From: Spirochaetaceae bacterium
GTDB taxonomy: Bacteria; Spirochaetota; Leptospiria; Leptospirales; Leptonemataceae
Direction of reading: 5' to 3'
Length of the DNA: 64,000 nucleotides
Assembly: GCA_002729885.1 (NCBI GenBank)
Contig: PBUB01000007.1
Location: 124,001 to 188,000 of the forward strand
Part shown: piece after piece, positions 1-9,443 of the stretch
Numbering within the stretch: the stretch's first letter is position 1
Layout of the letters: every line of letters begins with the position of its first letter
Program-made: the position numbers and the translations under genes
The notes under the pieces: model-generated
What the model saw: the letters and a program-made list of their open reading frames with translations, nothing else
Told to the model about the DNA's origin: nothing
The model's database searches: none

Positions 1-1
1 A

Positions 2-259
2 AACCCGGATGATATTACTGCTCACTATCTTCTGGCCAGGTGCGCAACCAGAGCAGAAAAACCCAGGCTGGCTATCTCGCATTTTAAAGATGCCCTTCGA
101 GGCTCCAGGATACTACAGAAAACACATCTGGAACTGGGGCGATTGCTACAGTCCCTTGGTCTTGATAAACGAGCGGACAAACATCTGCACTGGAACTCAG
201 ATCATAATTCGCCGGGCGAAGCACAGAAAGGAGACAAGAGCAATGTGTCCGGGAAATAG
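2..259 (+). CDS. C-terminal fragment of a TPR-like protein (5' end outside window)
   Basis: The second forward frame is open from the window edge to a TAG at 257-259 and gives 85 residues. The first 60 or so read like the end of a tetratricopeptide solenoid: NPDDITAHYLLARC, then AISHFKDALRG, then HLELGRLLQSLG, with the alternating small and hydrophobic helix pattern of TPR units. The tail (from about residue 63) is hydrophilic and rich in His, Asn and Lys. The stop lies 17 bases inside the following TolC gene, whose ribosome-binding site is embedded in this coding tail, so the two are probably translationally coupled and this gene belongs to the export operon. Its full length and any upstream domains cannot be seen. 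The TPR call is by pattern only. Confidence 0.55.
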   Translation, partial: NPDDITAHYLLARCATRAEKPRLAISHFKDALRGSRILQKTHLELGRLLQSLGLDKRADKHLHWNSDHNSPGEAQKGDKSNVSGK

Positions 260-1745
260 GGTCCTTTCCAATTGGACCTTTATGCGCAAGGCTCTATGGC
301 TCATGGCTGTTTTTGTAGCTCTGAATGGGCCCACCAGAGCCAGGGCCAATCCGGCACGAAACGCCAGATCTCTACCGGATTTAGAGTCCGTGGAACGCCA
401 GGCACTTCTTCACAGCATTGAAATGAAAACAAGCCGAATCGATGCCAGAATCGCTCGGGCTCAGCATCACTCTGCCTGGAGAACTTTTCTTCCCTCGGTT
501 TCCGTTTCCTACAGGAGAAACCGTACAGTGGCACGAAGAAACTTTGATAACGGTCGCTATTCGGCTCAACTCAATATTAGCCAGCCTGTGTACGATGGAG
601 GTCGCTCCTCGCAGAAACTGAAGAAAGCAAGAATTGAACAGTCTATGCTGCAATCAAGAAGAGAACAGCTAGGACGTAAGATCCGGTTAGAAGCAAAAGA
701 ATACTACCTGAATATCCAGCGAATACTCACCGAGATTTCGATCCAGAAATCTTCGCTGAATCGCAGTACTCGAATGCTTCGCAGAGCCAGAATGAAACTC
801 AAAAGAGGTCTGATCACTCCTCTGGAGTACACAGAGCTAGAGAACAGACAGAGGGGCATTCAAATTCAACTGGACTCATCCAGAAGAAGGCTTTCCAGAG
901 CCATCCAGGATCTCTGTCTGCTCACAGGATCCAGTCCGGAGCATTTTTCCGGGATTCGCCTACTGAATCTGGAAACTCTTACAATCCATTCAGATCATCT
1001 GAACCCCCGGCAAATTCAGTCCAAAGCATTGAATAATCATCCACAGATTTTGAATGCTCGGAGATCCCTGGAGCTTGCCAGAAAGGATCTCCAGGTAGCG
1101 GAGGACTACTATCTTCCCAGAATAGCACTGACGGCCAGATACGGCAAAACAGGCGAAGAATGGCCCCCGGAAACTGCAGAATGGGGGCTGGGATTCAGCA
1201 TTAGTTTTCGCGGCTTGAACAGTACTTTGAGTAACGATTTGAGCATCCAGCGCTCCAGCGATAAGAGCCGCGCAGCATCCTCCGGTGGAACCCTGGATCT
1301 ATTCAATGATATGAACCGTGAATCCAGGATTCTTCGCAGTCAGAAGCAATTGCTGAGGCAAAAAAGAAAGCTGAACGATCTAAGAAAATCTATTCCTGCC
1401 CTGGCGAAGCGATTGCTCCTGGAGCTCAATGAAAAAACGCGGCGACTGGAATTGCAGTATCGCCTAACGGACAATCAAAAGGATCAATTCAATGTAGATG
1501 CCATTCGATACAGACAGGGCGAACTCTCCCTGGAAGAATACAGAGAAGAAGAACTCCGAATGAATCAACGTACTAAAGAGCTGGCAAAAGTTCAGGAAGA
1601 ATTGCTGCTCTTTGTGGCCAGAATGGAATACGAGCTTGGATTACCTCTGGATTCTTTGAACATTGTGGACTATAGTTACCTGTCCAGCACCCGGAGCGCG
1701 AAACGATATCGCGAAGCTCTACAAAATCCGGACTCTCCAGAATGA
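243..1745 (+). CDS. TolC-family outer-membrane efflux protein
   Basis: A 500-residue outer-membrane efflux channel of the OEP/TolC family, the exit duct of a tripartite RND pump. An AAGGAG site nine bases before the ATG at 243 fixes the start; an in-frame ATG at 282 has no such site. Residues 14-36 (MRKALWLMAVFVALNG onward, ending ARA) form a signal peptide. Two long helical repeats with heptad-like Arg/Lys/Glu-rich stretches (about residues 110-220 and 350-430) flank the strand-forming QLNISQPVYDGG and IALTARYG segments typical of OEP halves. The length is close to that of E. coli TolC (about 490). It overlaps the next gene (adaptor) by four bases, ATGA. An unusually basic helix content (many Arg) is visible. 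Substrate unknown. Confidence 0.88.
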   Translation: MCPGNRVLSNWTFMRKALWLMAVFVALNGPTRARANPARNARSLPDLESVERQALLHSIEMKTSRIDARIARAQHHSAWRTFLPSVSVSYRRNRTVARRNFDNGRYSAQLNISQPVYDGGRSSQKLKKARIEQSMLQSRREQLGRKIRLEAKEYYLNIQRILTEISIQKSSLNRSTRMLRRARMKLKRGLITPLEYTELENRQRGIQIQLDSSRRRLSRAIQDLCLLTGSSPEHFSGIRLLNLETLTIHSDHLNPRQIQSKALNNHPQILNARRSLELARKDLQVAEDYYLPRIALTARYGKTGEEWPPETAEWGLGFSISFRGLNSTLSNDLSIQRSSDKSRAASSGGTLDLFNDMNRESRILRSQKQLLRQKRKLNDLRKSIPALAKRLLLELNEKTRRLELQYRLTDNQKDQFNVDAIRYRQGELSLEEYREEELRMNQRTKELAKVQEELLLFVARMEYELGLPLDSLNIVDYSYLSSTRSAKRYREALQNPDSPE

Positions 1746-3118
1746 TACGTCTCTTATTACAACTGGTTCAAATCTGCCTGTTTATCTGTGTATTCGGTTT
1801 TGACCAGGGTTGCACCAGGAGCCCGGCCACAGAGGTGCTGAAGCCTGCAGTAAAAACCAGGAAAATCGAAAGAAAGGATCTTCAAGGAACCCTGCGAAAG
1901 GGAGCCTCCGTAGCCTACCTGGAAAAAGCCGCCATTGCCTCTCCGTTTCCGGGTACAATTGAGGACATAGTTGTTCAACCCGGGGATTCAGTAACCAGGA
2001 ATGAAGTAGTAGCCACCCTGGAAACCCTGGAGCTGGAGCTATCTCTGGAACGAGCCCGGGCCAAGCAGGCCAGTGCCAGAGCTCGCTGGCTTCTGGCCAG
2101 AGCCCTGATAAAGGAATCGAGGAAGCAAACAGAAAAGGAGCTGAAATCCCTGGAGACCGCCAGGTCCAGGATCATAGAGGCCCGCTCCAAATTACTTCAG
2201 GCTCAAAAGGCTCTGAACGACAGGAAGCGAATCTATGAACTGGGAGGGCTTTCTCGTCTGGAGATGAAGGAATCCTACCACCGTTACATATCCTCTTTAA
2301 CCGGCTACTATGAAACCCTGCAGAATCTGAAGAACCGAAAAATTGGCTTTCGCGGGATAGATCTGAAGCAAGCGAATCAGCCGGTGCCCGACGATTCAAG
2401 AAAACAGCAAGAGGCCTTGATCGATCTAAATACAGATGCAGAGCGAAAGGAAGCCGAAGCGGCATTTCAAAAACTCCAGGCCGCCAGGTCCAATCAGCAA
2501 AGAGCAAGCAGAATGCTTAAGGAGGCCACCATTCGATCCCCAATTAATGGAGTGGTGGCCACGAGAAGTAAAGAACCAGGGGAAGAAATACAGGCCAGGA
2601 AGCCTTTTCTCTCGGTCGTTCGCATAGATCGCTTACTGGTCCAGGGCTCTATTTCGGAGCTTGAACGACCGGAAGTTCACGTTGGCCAGAGAGCATTCGT
2701 GACTGTGGACGTTTATCCCGATGTAGAATTTGAGGGAAAAATACACAGGATTTCGCCTCTGGTGGATCCTGAATCCAGATCATTTCAAATAAGTGTTCTA
2801 GTGAGAAATGATTCGGAACATCCCCTTTCGCCAGGAATGTATGCAGAAATTGAAATCAGAACAGCACTGAAGAGAAATTCTCTGGCACTTCCCTGCGCGC
2901 TACTTGCATCAGAATCCAGGGACGTTTCCGGAACAACACAGGAGGAATTCACCTTCCTCCGAGGTCATGTTTACCAACAAACGGTAACTGTAGGGCAGCG
3001 CTTTGGTGATCTGTGCAGCGTCGAATCAGGGCTGGACGAAGGAGACCTGGTTGTAGAATCCAATACAGCACTTCTGCGAGACGGAATGCCAGTAGAACAC
3101 ACCTCCTCAATAGACTAA
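1742..3118 (+). CDS. RND efflux periplasmic adaptor (MFP/HlyD family)
   Basis: A 458-residue membrane-fusion protein expected to join the RND pumps to the TolC-like duct. A hydrophobic N-terminus ends at a Cys (FDQGC, Cys24), a non-canonical lipobox that would fit relaxed spirochaetal lipidation; this is uncertain. The first lipoyl half-motif (PFPGTIEDIVVQPGDSVTRNEVVATLE) is near residue 65, a very long Glu/Lys/Arg-rich coiled-coil hairpin spans about 95-265, and the second half (IRSPINGVVATRSKEPGEEIQ) follows near 265. A beta-barrel domain follows (VGQRAFVTVDVYPDVEFEGKIHRISP) and then the membrane-proximal domain. The hairpin is longer than in AcrA, as expected for adaptors that reach a TolC duct. 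The start overlaps tolC by ATGA; the next gene follows after 14 bases with its own strong ribosome-binding site. Confidence 0.9.
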   Translation: MIRLLLQLVQICLFICVFGFDQGCTRSPATEVLKPAVKTRKIERKDLQGTLRKGASVAYLEKAAIASPFPGTIEDIVVQPGDSVTRNEVVATLETLELELSLERARAKQASARARWLLARALIKESRKQTEKELKSLETARSRIIEARSKLLQAQKALNDRKRIYELGGLSRLEMKESYHRYISSLTGYYETLQNLKNRKIGFRGIDLKQANQPVPDDSRKQQEALIDLNTDAERKEAEAAFQKLQAARSNQQRASRMLKEATIRSPINGVVATRSKEPGEEIQARKPFLSVVRIDRLLVQGSISELERPEVHVGQRAFVTVDVYPDVEFEGKIHRISPLVDPESRSFQISVLVRNDSEHPLSPGMYAEIEIRTALKRNSLALPCALLASESRDVSGTTQEEFTFLRGHVYQQTVTVGQRFGDLCSVESGLDEGDLVVESNTALLRDGMPVEHTSSID

Positions 3119-3132
3119 CAGAGGAGGAAGAT

Positions 3133-4704
3133 ATGATACGATTAAAAGCTGCGCACATGCGCGGCAAAATTCCGCAGAGTTGCCGAAATCACGGCCGATT
3201 CAGCCGCCAGGCCCTGATGCAGTTTCTGGTTCTTATTCTGAGCGTTCTCTTACTGCCGGCTACATGCAAGAAAGCAGCAGAAATCCCAGGCATCCTGTTA
3301 AAACCTCCAGGGGAGGGCCCCGAAGTTACTGACTCCAGCCCGCGGCCTGGGTCCGGCGGAGTGAAACCAGAGACGAAAGTATACCTGCAATTTGACCGAC
3401 CCATGAACAAACGCAGCGTCCAGGATTCCTTTTCTCTCTCTGGCACGGTTCGAGCATCCGGATCCTTTCGCTGGGAAGGCAATCGACTCTATTATGATCT
3501 GGATAGGCCGCTACAGCCCGGCGAAAGCTATGAGTTAACTTTGAGTAAGAATGCATCGGATACGGAGGGGAAAACCCTGGCACTGCCATACTATGTGTCT
3601 TTTTTCGCTGGCTCAAGGGTGGACGGGCCTGGAATCGAATCCTCCATTCCGGCTCCTAATGCCACCGGGGCGCCTCCAGGCACCGCGATTGAGATAAACT
3701 TTTCACGCCCCATGGATGAGAGCTCTGTAGAAAAGGCATTCTCCATCAACCCTTCTATGGAAGGATTCATTCAGTGGTCAGAGGATAGCATATCCTTCAG
3801 GTTCATGCCCTATAAATCTCTGGAAGTGGGCCGCAGTTATCAGATTAACGTTTCCAGTGATGCCAGGGATCGCGAAGGAATTGCCCTTGCGAATCGGTAC
3901 TCCAGCAATTTTCAGGTAGGCGACGATTTTGAATCTCCGGAAGTCTTGAATGTTTATACATCGGGTAACCCTGTATCCCTGATGGAGGGCAGAACTGGAA
4001 TACTCAAAAACTCCACCTTCACCATCAAATTCAACGAACCCATGCATTACCAGAAGACTCTGGAGTCGGTAACATTGCGCGAGCGAAATGGCAGCCCACC
4101 GGTGAATGTAGAGCTCTCCTGGAGCGAAAACTTCACAGAACTGAAAGTGGAGCCTTCCATGGCGCTGGAACCAGAAACGGAATACCGTTTACGCGTTGGA
4201 ACCGGTGCCATGGACCAATCCGGCAATACCCTGGACTCCCCCTTCACCCTGGACTTTACAGTAGATGACCCCTCTGGAGAATTGAATTCAGGATTCTTAA
4301 CCCTCAAAGAAGTTCGTAAGGTATACCCGGCCCGGACCAGAATTTTCGAGTTTGGCGAGGATCAAATTAATGAACTTCCATTACCTGCACCCCATGAAGC
4401 TGGCTGGAGCTCGGAGTTCGAGCTAGAATTCAGCCACAGCATTCGAAAGTCCACGGCTCTGCCCGAAAACATTACGGTGCATCAGATTGCGGGAGCTTTT
4501 TCCAGTTCTGTCTATATTGAATCCATAAAGTTTCCAGAGGATGGTCGCATAGTAAGTCTCATGGTCCGGGGCCTGCATCCCAACATCTACAGACTCAGCA
4601 TCAAGGGACAGAGGAATGGAATCAAGAGCACGAAAAGCCAGGCAGACTCATCTACCTGGATGAAATCCGATCAAGTGGTGTACTTTCGTCCGGAGGAAGG
4701 CTGA
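3133..4704 (+). CDS. Lipoprotein with four Ig-like (Big_5/SbsA-type) domains, copy 1
   Basis: A 523-residue predicted lipoprotein with no catalytic motif. AGGAGG five bases before the ATG at 3133 fixes the start; the signal segment QFLVLILSVLLLPATC puts the lipidated Cys at residue 45 after an unusually long n-region. Repeated units carry the Big_5 hallmark of a pre-strand P-x-x-G stretch followed by a strand and a (F/S)-x-x-(P)-M-(N/D) turn: VYLQFDRPMNKRS, IEINFSRPMDESS, FTIKFNEPMHYQK, plus a weaker fourth (FELEFSHSIRKS). The intervening SLSKNASD, INVSSDARD and RVGTGAMDQSGN segments are the matching ends of the domains. Such domains are found in S-layer and surface proteins of many phyla. 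Here the gene sits between adaptor and pump genes, so a structural or accessory role in the export machine is inferred, not shown. Confidence 0.8.
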   Translation: MIRLKAAHMRGKIPQSCRNHGRFSRQALMQFLVLILSVLLLPATCKKAAEIPGILLKPPGEGPEVTDSSPRPGSGGVKPETKVYLQFDRPMNKRSVQDSFSLSGTVRASGSFRWEGNRLYYDLDRPLQPGESYELTLSKNASDTEGKTLALPYYVSFFAGSRVDGPGIESSIPAPNATGAPPGTAIEINFSRPMDESSVEKAFSINPSMEGFIQWSEDSISFRFMPYKSLEVGRSYQINVSSDARDREGIALANRYSSNFQVGDDFESPEVLNVYTSGNPVSLMEGRTGILKNSTFTIKFNEPMHYQKTLESVTLRERNGSPPVNVELSWSENFTELKVEPSMALEPETEYRLRVGTGAMDQSGNTLDSPFTLDFTVDDPSGELNSGFLTLKEVRKVYPARTRIFEFGEDQINELPLPAPHEAGWSSEFELEFSHSIRKSTALPENITVHQIAGAFSSSVYIESIKFPEDGRIVSLMVRGLHPNIYRLSIKGQRNGIKSTKSQADSSTWMKSDQVVYFRPEEG

Positions 4705-6284
4705 TGTTTCTCCGGACAACCCGGCTCTTCTCTTCCAATTGCGAAGCCCGCGGCTGCCCTGCAATCCTCTCGGTATGGCAGCCGGGTGTTATCCGTGGAT
4801 GGATACTTTGCTTACTTGCAGGATCCCTGCTACTTCTTCCAGGCTGCCAGGAAGAAAAGTTACTGGAATCAATCCTGCCGGCCATCGGTTCTTCGCCTCG
4901 AATCATTGCCGCCTATCCGCCAGACAACCTTAAGGGACTGGATCCCTCCCGAGGCATCTGGCTTCTATTTGACCAATCCATGGACACTTCGCAGTGCGAG
5001 CGGGCTTTTTCCCTTACCGGAACCAGAGGGGAAATTCAGGGAGCCTTTGTCTGGCAGGGCCGCCGACGATTGGAGTTCGTTCCGGACAGTGAGCTAGAAT
5101 CAGGAATGCATCTGCTAAGAGTTGCAGCATCAGCAGAGTCCCGGCATGGACTGGATCTGGAGCAGGAATACCGCTCCAGCTTCTTTCCCAATGAGGATGC
5201 CCGGCCGCCTCGCCTTACAGGATCAGATCCGATGGATGGAGCTCAAGGAGTGGAGCCGGATTCTAAAATCTCACTCCATTTTTCCGAAGCATTATCGATT
5301 CAAAGTCTACATCAGGGAATCCAGATAAGTCCGTCCGCAGGCTTTTCCATAGAATTCGAGGATGCCCGGTCCACCGTAGTTCTGAATCCCAGGGCTGATT
5401 TTGTTCGAGGACAATCCTACACCATATCTCTGGCCACCTCCATTGAGGATCTCAGTGGAAATCAACTTCCGAGCTCAAGGAAAATCGCCTTCGTCGCGGG
5501 CTCGGATTTTCAGGCGCCCGGGCTAGAAAGCATTACCATGGGAGGAAAGATACTTTCTGAAGGCATTGTTCGCTCGAACATCAGCAAGAGCGATTCCATT
5601 GTTTTTGAATTCACCGAGGCTATGTCAAAGCCGGCCACAGAAAACAGCATAGGTATTTCTCCTTCCACCGATTTAAGCAGAACCTGGGAGTCCCCCACTA
5701 CGCTGATTCTTGAGGCAGACCAGGAACTGCAAGGCGAAACACAATATGAACTGACACTGTCTGGTGGAGCAACGGACACTTCGGGCAATTCCATGGAATC
5801 GCCGGCCATCTATCCATTCTTTACAGATGCAGAGGATTCGATATCGCCTCAAGTTGAAATTATTCAACAGGCCAGAGTAGACCTCCCGGGGGATGTAGAT
5901 GGAGCCAGTCCCATTGAGCAATATTTCCCGGAGCCACAAATTCCGGACTATGGCATTGTAGATACCGCTCATGTTGCCGATCTTGACGAAGGTCCGGGCC
6001 TGGAAAGAGCGATTGTACTTCGCATCCTTTTTTCCAGAGATATGAACCTGGCAACTCTTTACGAAGCAATGTCATTTGTTCCGGTAATCAATACCGGTAA
6101 TTCCAGTCTTCAGGTTCACAGACTTCAACGCGGCTCCGAAGGAAATGAAATCCTGCTGCTAGCTGCCTGGACCCCCGCCGGTTATGAATCCTCTCCAGTT
6201 TATGCATTGCAGATCAGCGACCGGGCGGAGGACTCTGATGGCAATCGATTGTCAGAACGATTTCGCCGATACCTTTCCTTCTAA
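4704..6284 (+). CDS. Lipoprotein with four Ig-like (Big_5/SbsA-type) domains, copy 2
   Basis: A 526-residue paralogue of the preceding gene, overlapping it by one base (TGATG). The signal peptide ends in a canonical lipobox, LLPGC, with Cys48. Four units show the same signature: IWLLFDQSMDTSQ, ISLHFSEALSIQS, IVFEFTEAMSKPA and LRILFSRDMNLAT; each is followed 60-70 residues later by a closing motif such as LATSIEDLSGNQLP or LSGGATDTSGNSM. The two proteins share architecture and length but are clearly diverged, pointing to an old tandem duplication. The final domain is preceded by an Asp/Pro-rich linker (about residues 385-425). The RND pump gene starts 12 bases downstream. Function unknown; likely periplasmic or surface-exposed and tied to the pump by operon position. 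Confidence 0.8.
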   Translation: MFLRTTRLFSSNCEARGCPAILSVWQPGVIRGWILCLLAGSLLLLPGCQEEKLLESILPAIGSSPRIIAAYPPDNLKGLDPSRGIWLLFDQSMDTSQCERAFSLTGTRGEIQGAFVWQGRRRLEFVPDSELESGMHLLRVAASAESRHGLDLEQEYRSSFFPNEDARPPRLTGSDPMDGAQGVEPDSKISLHFSEALSIQSLHQGIQISPSAGFSIEFEDARSTVVLNPRADFVRGQSYTISLATSIEDLSGNQLPSSRKIAFVAGSDFQAPGLESITMGGKILSEGIVRSNISKSDSIVFEFTEAMSKPATENSIGISPSTDLSRTWESPTTLILEADQELQGETQYELTLSGGATDTSGNSMESPAIYPFFTDAEDSISPQVEIIQQARVDLPGDVDGASPIEQYFPEPQIPDYGIVDTAHVADLDEGPGLERAIVLRILFSRDMNLATLYEAMSFVPVINTGNSSLQVHRLQRGSEGNEILLLAAWTPAGYESSPVYALQISDRAEDSDGNRLSERFRRYLSF

Positions 6285-6296
6285 TCACAGAATTCG

Positions 6297-9200
6297 ATGC
6301 TTCGTCTGATTCTACAAAGACCCATCGCTGTGATTATGATCACAGGATTTTTGATCCTGGTTGGTATAGTCGGTTATCAACGGCTCAATGTAGCCCTGCT
6401 TCCTGAACTGGAAGTTCCACGCATCTATCTCATTACTCGATTTCCGGGCATGGCTCCAACGCAGGTGGAGAATATGGTTACAGTACCTCTGGAAAAAGCT
6501 ATCGCAGGTACCGATGGACTGGACTCCATTACATCCCGAAGCGAACGAGGAGTTTCCATTATTCAGGTTAGCTTTCGATGGAATACCGGGCGAGAATCCG
6601 CCCTGATAGAACTCAGACAGAATCTGAACAGGGTTTATGTAAATCTGCCAGAAAGCGCAGGCAGAACTCGAATGTTACCCTATGACCCTTCCAGAAAGCC
6701 CTTGATACTTATAAAGGCCGAAAGTGAAGCACTGGGAAAAGGGCTTCGATTCTTTGTAGATACGGTTCTCAGATCCGAGCTGGAGCAGACTTCCGGAGTG
6801 GCAGCGCTGGAAATCGATGGCGGATTCATACGAGAGGTTCAGGTGGATCTGGAGCCCGGACGATTGTACGGACATGGGCTGGATATTCGCAGTGTGGTTC
6901 GAGGGATCCAATCCCAGAATATCTCCAGACCTCTGGGCCGGGTAGAATCCGGCAGGTTCGAAAAGATGGTGCGGATGGAATCTAAAGCAGAAAGCATCGC
7001 AGCAATTCGTAGAATCCCCATCGCAAGAAAGAAAAAAGGAACTGTCTATCTTTCCGATGTAGCCAGTGTTCAGAAGGGATTCGCCGAGCGATCCGGACAG
7101 ACACTGGTAAACGGCAAACCATCGGTGGTCATCGGCCTGCGAAAGGAGCCTTCCGCGAATACGCTGACCACAGCGGCCAATATTCTGGAGTCTATTCACA
7201 GAGTTAACAGGAAGTATAAAGGTTCCGTGCATCTAACGGTCCTGGAAAACAGAGCAAAATCGGTACATCAAGCGATAGAATCGATTCAGATGGCCGCGAT
7301 TCCCGGCGCCCTTCTGGCTTTCCTTGTCTTGATCCTGTTTCTGCGAAATATTCAGTCTGCACTCCTGGTAGCACTTACTGTTCCTGTATCGCTCCTCATT
7401 TCCATGGGCTTTCTGGACATCCTGGGGGTATCCCTGAACATTATGAGTCTTTCGGGAATAATCCTGGGCATAGGCATGCTAATGGATGGTTCCATAGTGG
7501 TTACAGAATCCATTCGATCCGTCTTTGAGCAGCATAGCTCGCCTCATGGTAACGCGGTTCGCATGGAACATTCTGACGGGAATGCAATGACACAGGACGA
7601 ATCGTCCGTTCTTCTGGATACCGTAGTTAATGGCACAAGCAGGGTCCTGGGAACCCTCATCGCATCCACAGGAACCACGATCATCGTATTTCTCCCCATT
7701 AACTTTGTGAGCGGAATCGCAGCTGCCCTGTTCCAAGATCTCGCTCTGGCAGTGATAGTTTCCCTCCTGGCTGGACTATACTGCTCATGCCTCCTGATAC
7801 CTGTATTGACTATCCTGACTGCCTCCACAAAGCGCCCGCCGTTGGACGCAAATGGATTCCCATCGTCCCTGGCAAAGCTCCAGTCCCTTTACCGAGTATC
7901 AATGAATCGAATTCTGCTCCGCCCGGTGCTCACAGTAACCCTGGCCAGCGGATGTGTTGCTTTCGGGCTCTGGATCATCGCAGAGCTACCCCGGTCCGTT
8001 ATGCCCCGGAGATCACCGGATACAATTGTCGCTCGACTCAGTTTACCACCGGGAACACCTTATAAAGTCACTGCAAGTCAGGCTGCACAGATCCAGAGTT
8101 CCATCCAGAACCATTTTTCCGTTCAGGATACAATCATCCATGCCGGCCACGAAAATGACGATCCATCGGAGGTGGTAAGTGGAAAAGCGCCCGAAAGTGA
8201 GGCAAGCATTCTCATATTTCCAGGTGCGGATTGCAATGGGAAAGAGGTAATGAAGGCACTTCGCAACATTCTATCCGCTGGATCATCCGCCAGACTGGAT
8301 GTAAGGGCAAGAGCTGGACCCATCCAGAATATCATCCAGGAAGCGAAAGGAGATTATGAGTTAAGTATCCGGAAAGGATCAGGGCTAAACCCAGATCAAC
8401 TTCTGAGAAACATTGCCAGAGATTTGCGCTCTCGAAAATGGATTTCGGTAGGGAACCGTCACCGCCAACCGCAGCCTGTGATCAATCTGGAACTGCGACG
8501 CAATCGAGCATCCAGTGCAGGACTCTCTCCGTTGATCGCTGCCCGCCATATTCGTAGTTCTCTGCACGGCACCATTGCTTCCACAATTGACATCAAAGAC
8601 AGCAGCGTCGATATCAGAGTTCGTCTGAAAGATTCATTTCAGAATCCCCGAAAGTTTAAAAAAATTCGCATCAATACCGACAAACAGAGACAGGTATCCT
8701 TACAGGGACTCCTGGATTTCAATTCTATCCTTGAGAAGCCACCCCGAATACGAAGAGACCAGAAACCTGTGCATAAGCTGCGCTTTCGCCTGAATCCAGA
8801 GTATCCAGGCCAGTTAAGAAAAGTAAGATCCACTGTCCGGCAACAAATCAAACGAATGGGTATCCATTCGCGAATAAAGAGGGATTCCACATTCGAAATC
8901 CACCCGGCCAATAAAAAAGCAATGAATTCTTTAAGGAACCTGGCTTTCGCCTTTGGTTTTTCCTGTATACTGGTCTTTCAGCTTCTTGCGGCCCAGTTTG
9001 AATCACCGCTACATGCTCTGGGACTGATTCTTTCAGTGCCAGCTATGCTTCCTGCAGCTGGGCTTGCGCTGGGACTTACCGGACAGGGGTTAAACATAGG
9101 ATCGGGCATTGGAATCATAATGCTCACCGGTATTGTAATTAACTCTTCCATTGCTCTATTCGAGGAAATGGAATTTCGCAAAAAGAAGCAAGCTATCGCA

Positions 9201-9443
9201 AAACCCATCCCTGACGAGTATTTGCGAAACCTCATCATAGAGTCAGGAGTTCGCAGAATCAGGCCCATCCTGTTAACAGCTCTCACAACCATCGGAGGAA
9301 TCCTCCCTCTGGCCCTGGGCAGCGGAAGCGAAAACCAGAAACCAATGGCTACTGTGATCGTTGCAGGACTGGCTCTGGGCACTCTTGCCTGTATCACTAC
9401 ATTTCCCTGTTTCTATTACCTGATTGAGAGGCGCAGGAAATGA
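6297..9443 (+). CDS. RND-family efflux transporter, first of a tandem pair
   Basis: A 1048-residue inner-membrane proton-driven pump of the AcrB/CzcA superfamily. It has the N-terminal helix (LILQRPIAVIMITGFLILVG), the first porter segment (ITRFPGMAPTQVENMVTVPLEKAI), helices 2-6 from residue 330 with the TM4 motif GIGMLMDGSIVV, a second porter half, and helices 8-12 from about residue 880. TM4 carries a single Asp (MDGS) rather than the AcrB Asp-Asp pair, closer to the heavy-metal (HME) or uncharacterised RND branches. A long loop after TM4 (residues 400-440) is rich in His, Ser and Asp. The stop overlaps the next RND gene by ATGA, arguing for a heteromeric pump like MdtBC or two pumps sharing one adaptor. 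Substrate cannot be predicted. Confidence 0.92.
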   Translation: MLRLILQRPIAVIMITGFLILVGIVGYQRLNVALLPELEVPRIYLITRFPGMAPTQVENMVTVPLEKAIAGTDGLDSITSRSERGVSIIQVSFRWNTGRESALIELRQNLNRVYVNLPESAGRTRMLPYDPSRKPLILIKAESEALGKGLRFFVDTVLRSELEQTSGVAALEIDGGFIREVQVDLEPGRLYGHGLDIRSVVRGIQSQNISRPLGRVESGRFEKMVRMESKAESIAAIRRIPIARKKKGTVYLSDVASVQKGFAERSGQTLVNGKPSVVIGLRKEPSANTLTTAANILESIHRVNRKYKGSVHLTVLENRAKSVHQAIESIQMAAIPGALLAFLVLILFLRNIQSALLVALTVPVSLLISMGFLDILGVSLNIMSLSGIILGIGMLMDGSIVVTESIRSVFEQHSSPHGNAVRMEHSDGNAMTQDESSVLLDTVVNGTSRVLGTLIASTGTTIIVFLPINFVSGIAAALFQDLALAVIVSLLAGLYCSCLLIPVLTILTASTKRPPLDANGFPSSLAKLQSLYRVSMNRILLRPVLTVTLASGCVAFGLWIIAELPRSVMPRRSPDTIVARLSLPPGTPYKVTASQAAQIQSSIQNHFSVQDTIIHAGHENDDPSEVVSGKAPESEASILIFPGADCNGKEVMKALRNILSAGSSARLDVRARAGPIQNIIQEAKGDYELSIRKGSGLNPDQLLRNIARDLRSRKWISVGNRHRQPQPVINLELRRNRASSAGLSPLIAARHIRSSLHGTIASTIDIKDSSVDIRVRLKDSFQNPRKFKKIRINTDKQRQVSLQGLLDFNSILEKPPRIRRDQKPVHKLRFRLNPEYPGQLRKVRSTVRQQIKRMGIHSRIKRDSTFEIHPANKKAMNSLRNLAFAFGFSCILVFQLLAAQFESPLHALGLILSVPAMLPAAGLALGLTGQGLNIGSGIGIIMLTGIVINSSIALFEEMEFRKKKQAIAKPIPDEYLRNLIIESGVRRIRPILLTALTTIGGILPLALGSGSENQKPMATVIVAGLALGTLACITTFPCFYYLIERRRK

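Noticed and set aside
9440-9443. Possibility that the two RND genes are one frameshifted gene
   Set aside because: Each chain has a complete N-terminal helix, both porter halves and twelve expected helices; the ATGA overlap is ordinary coupling.
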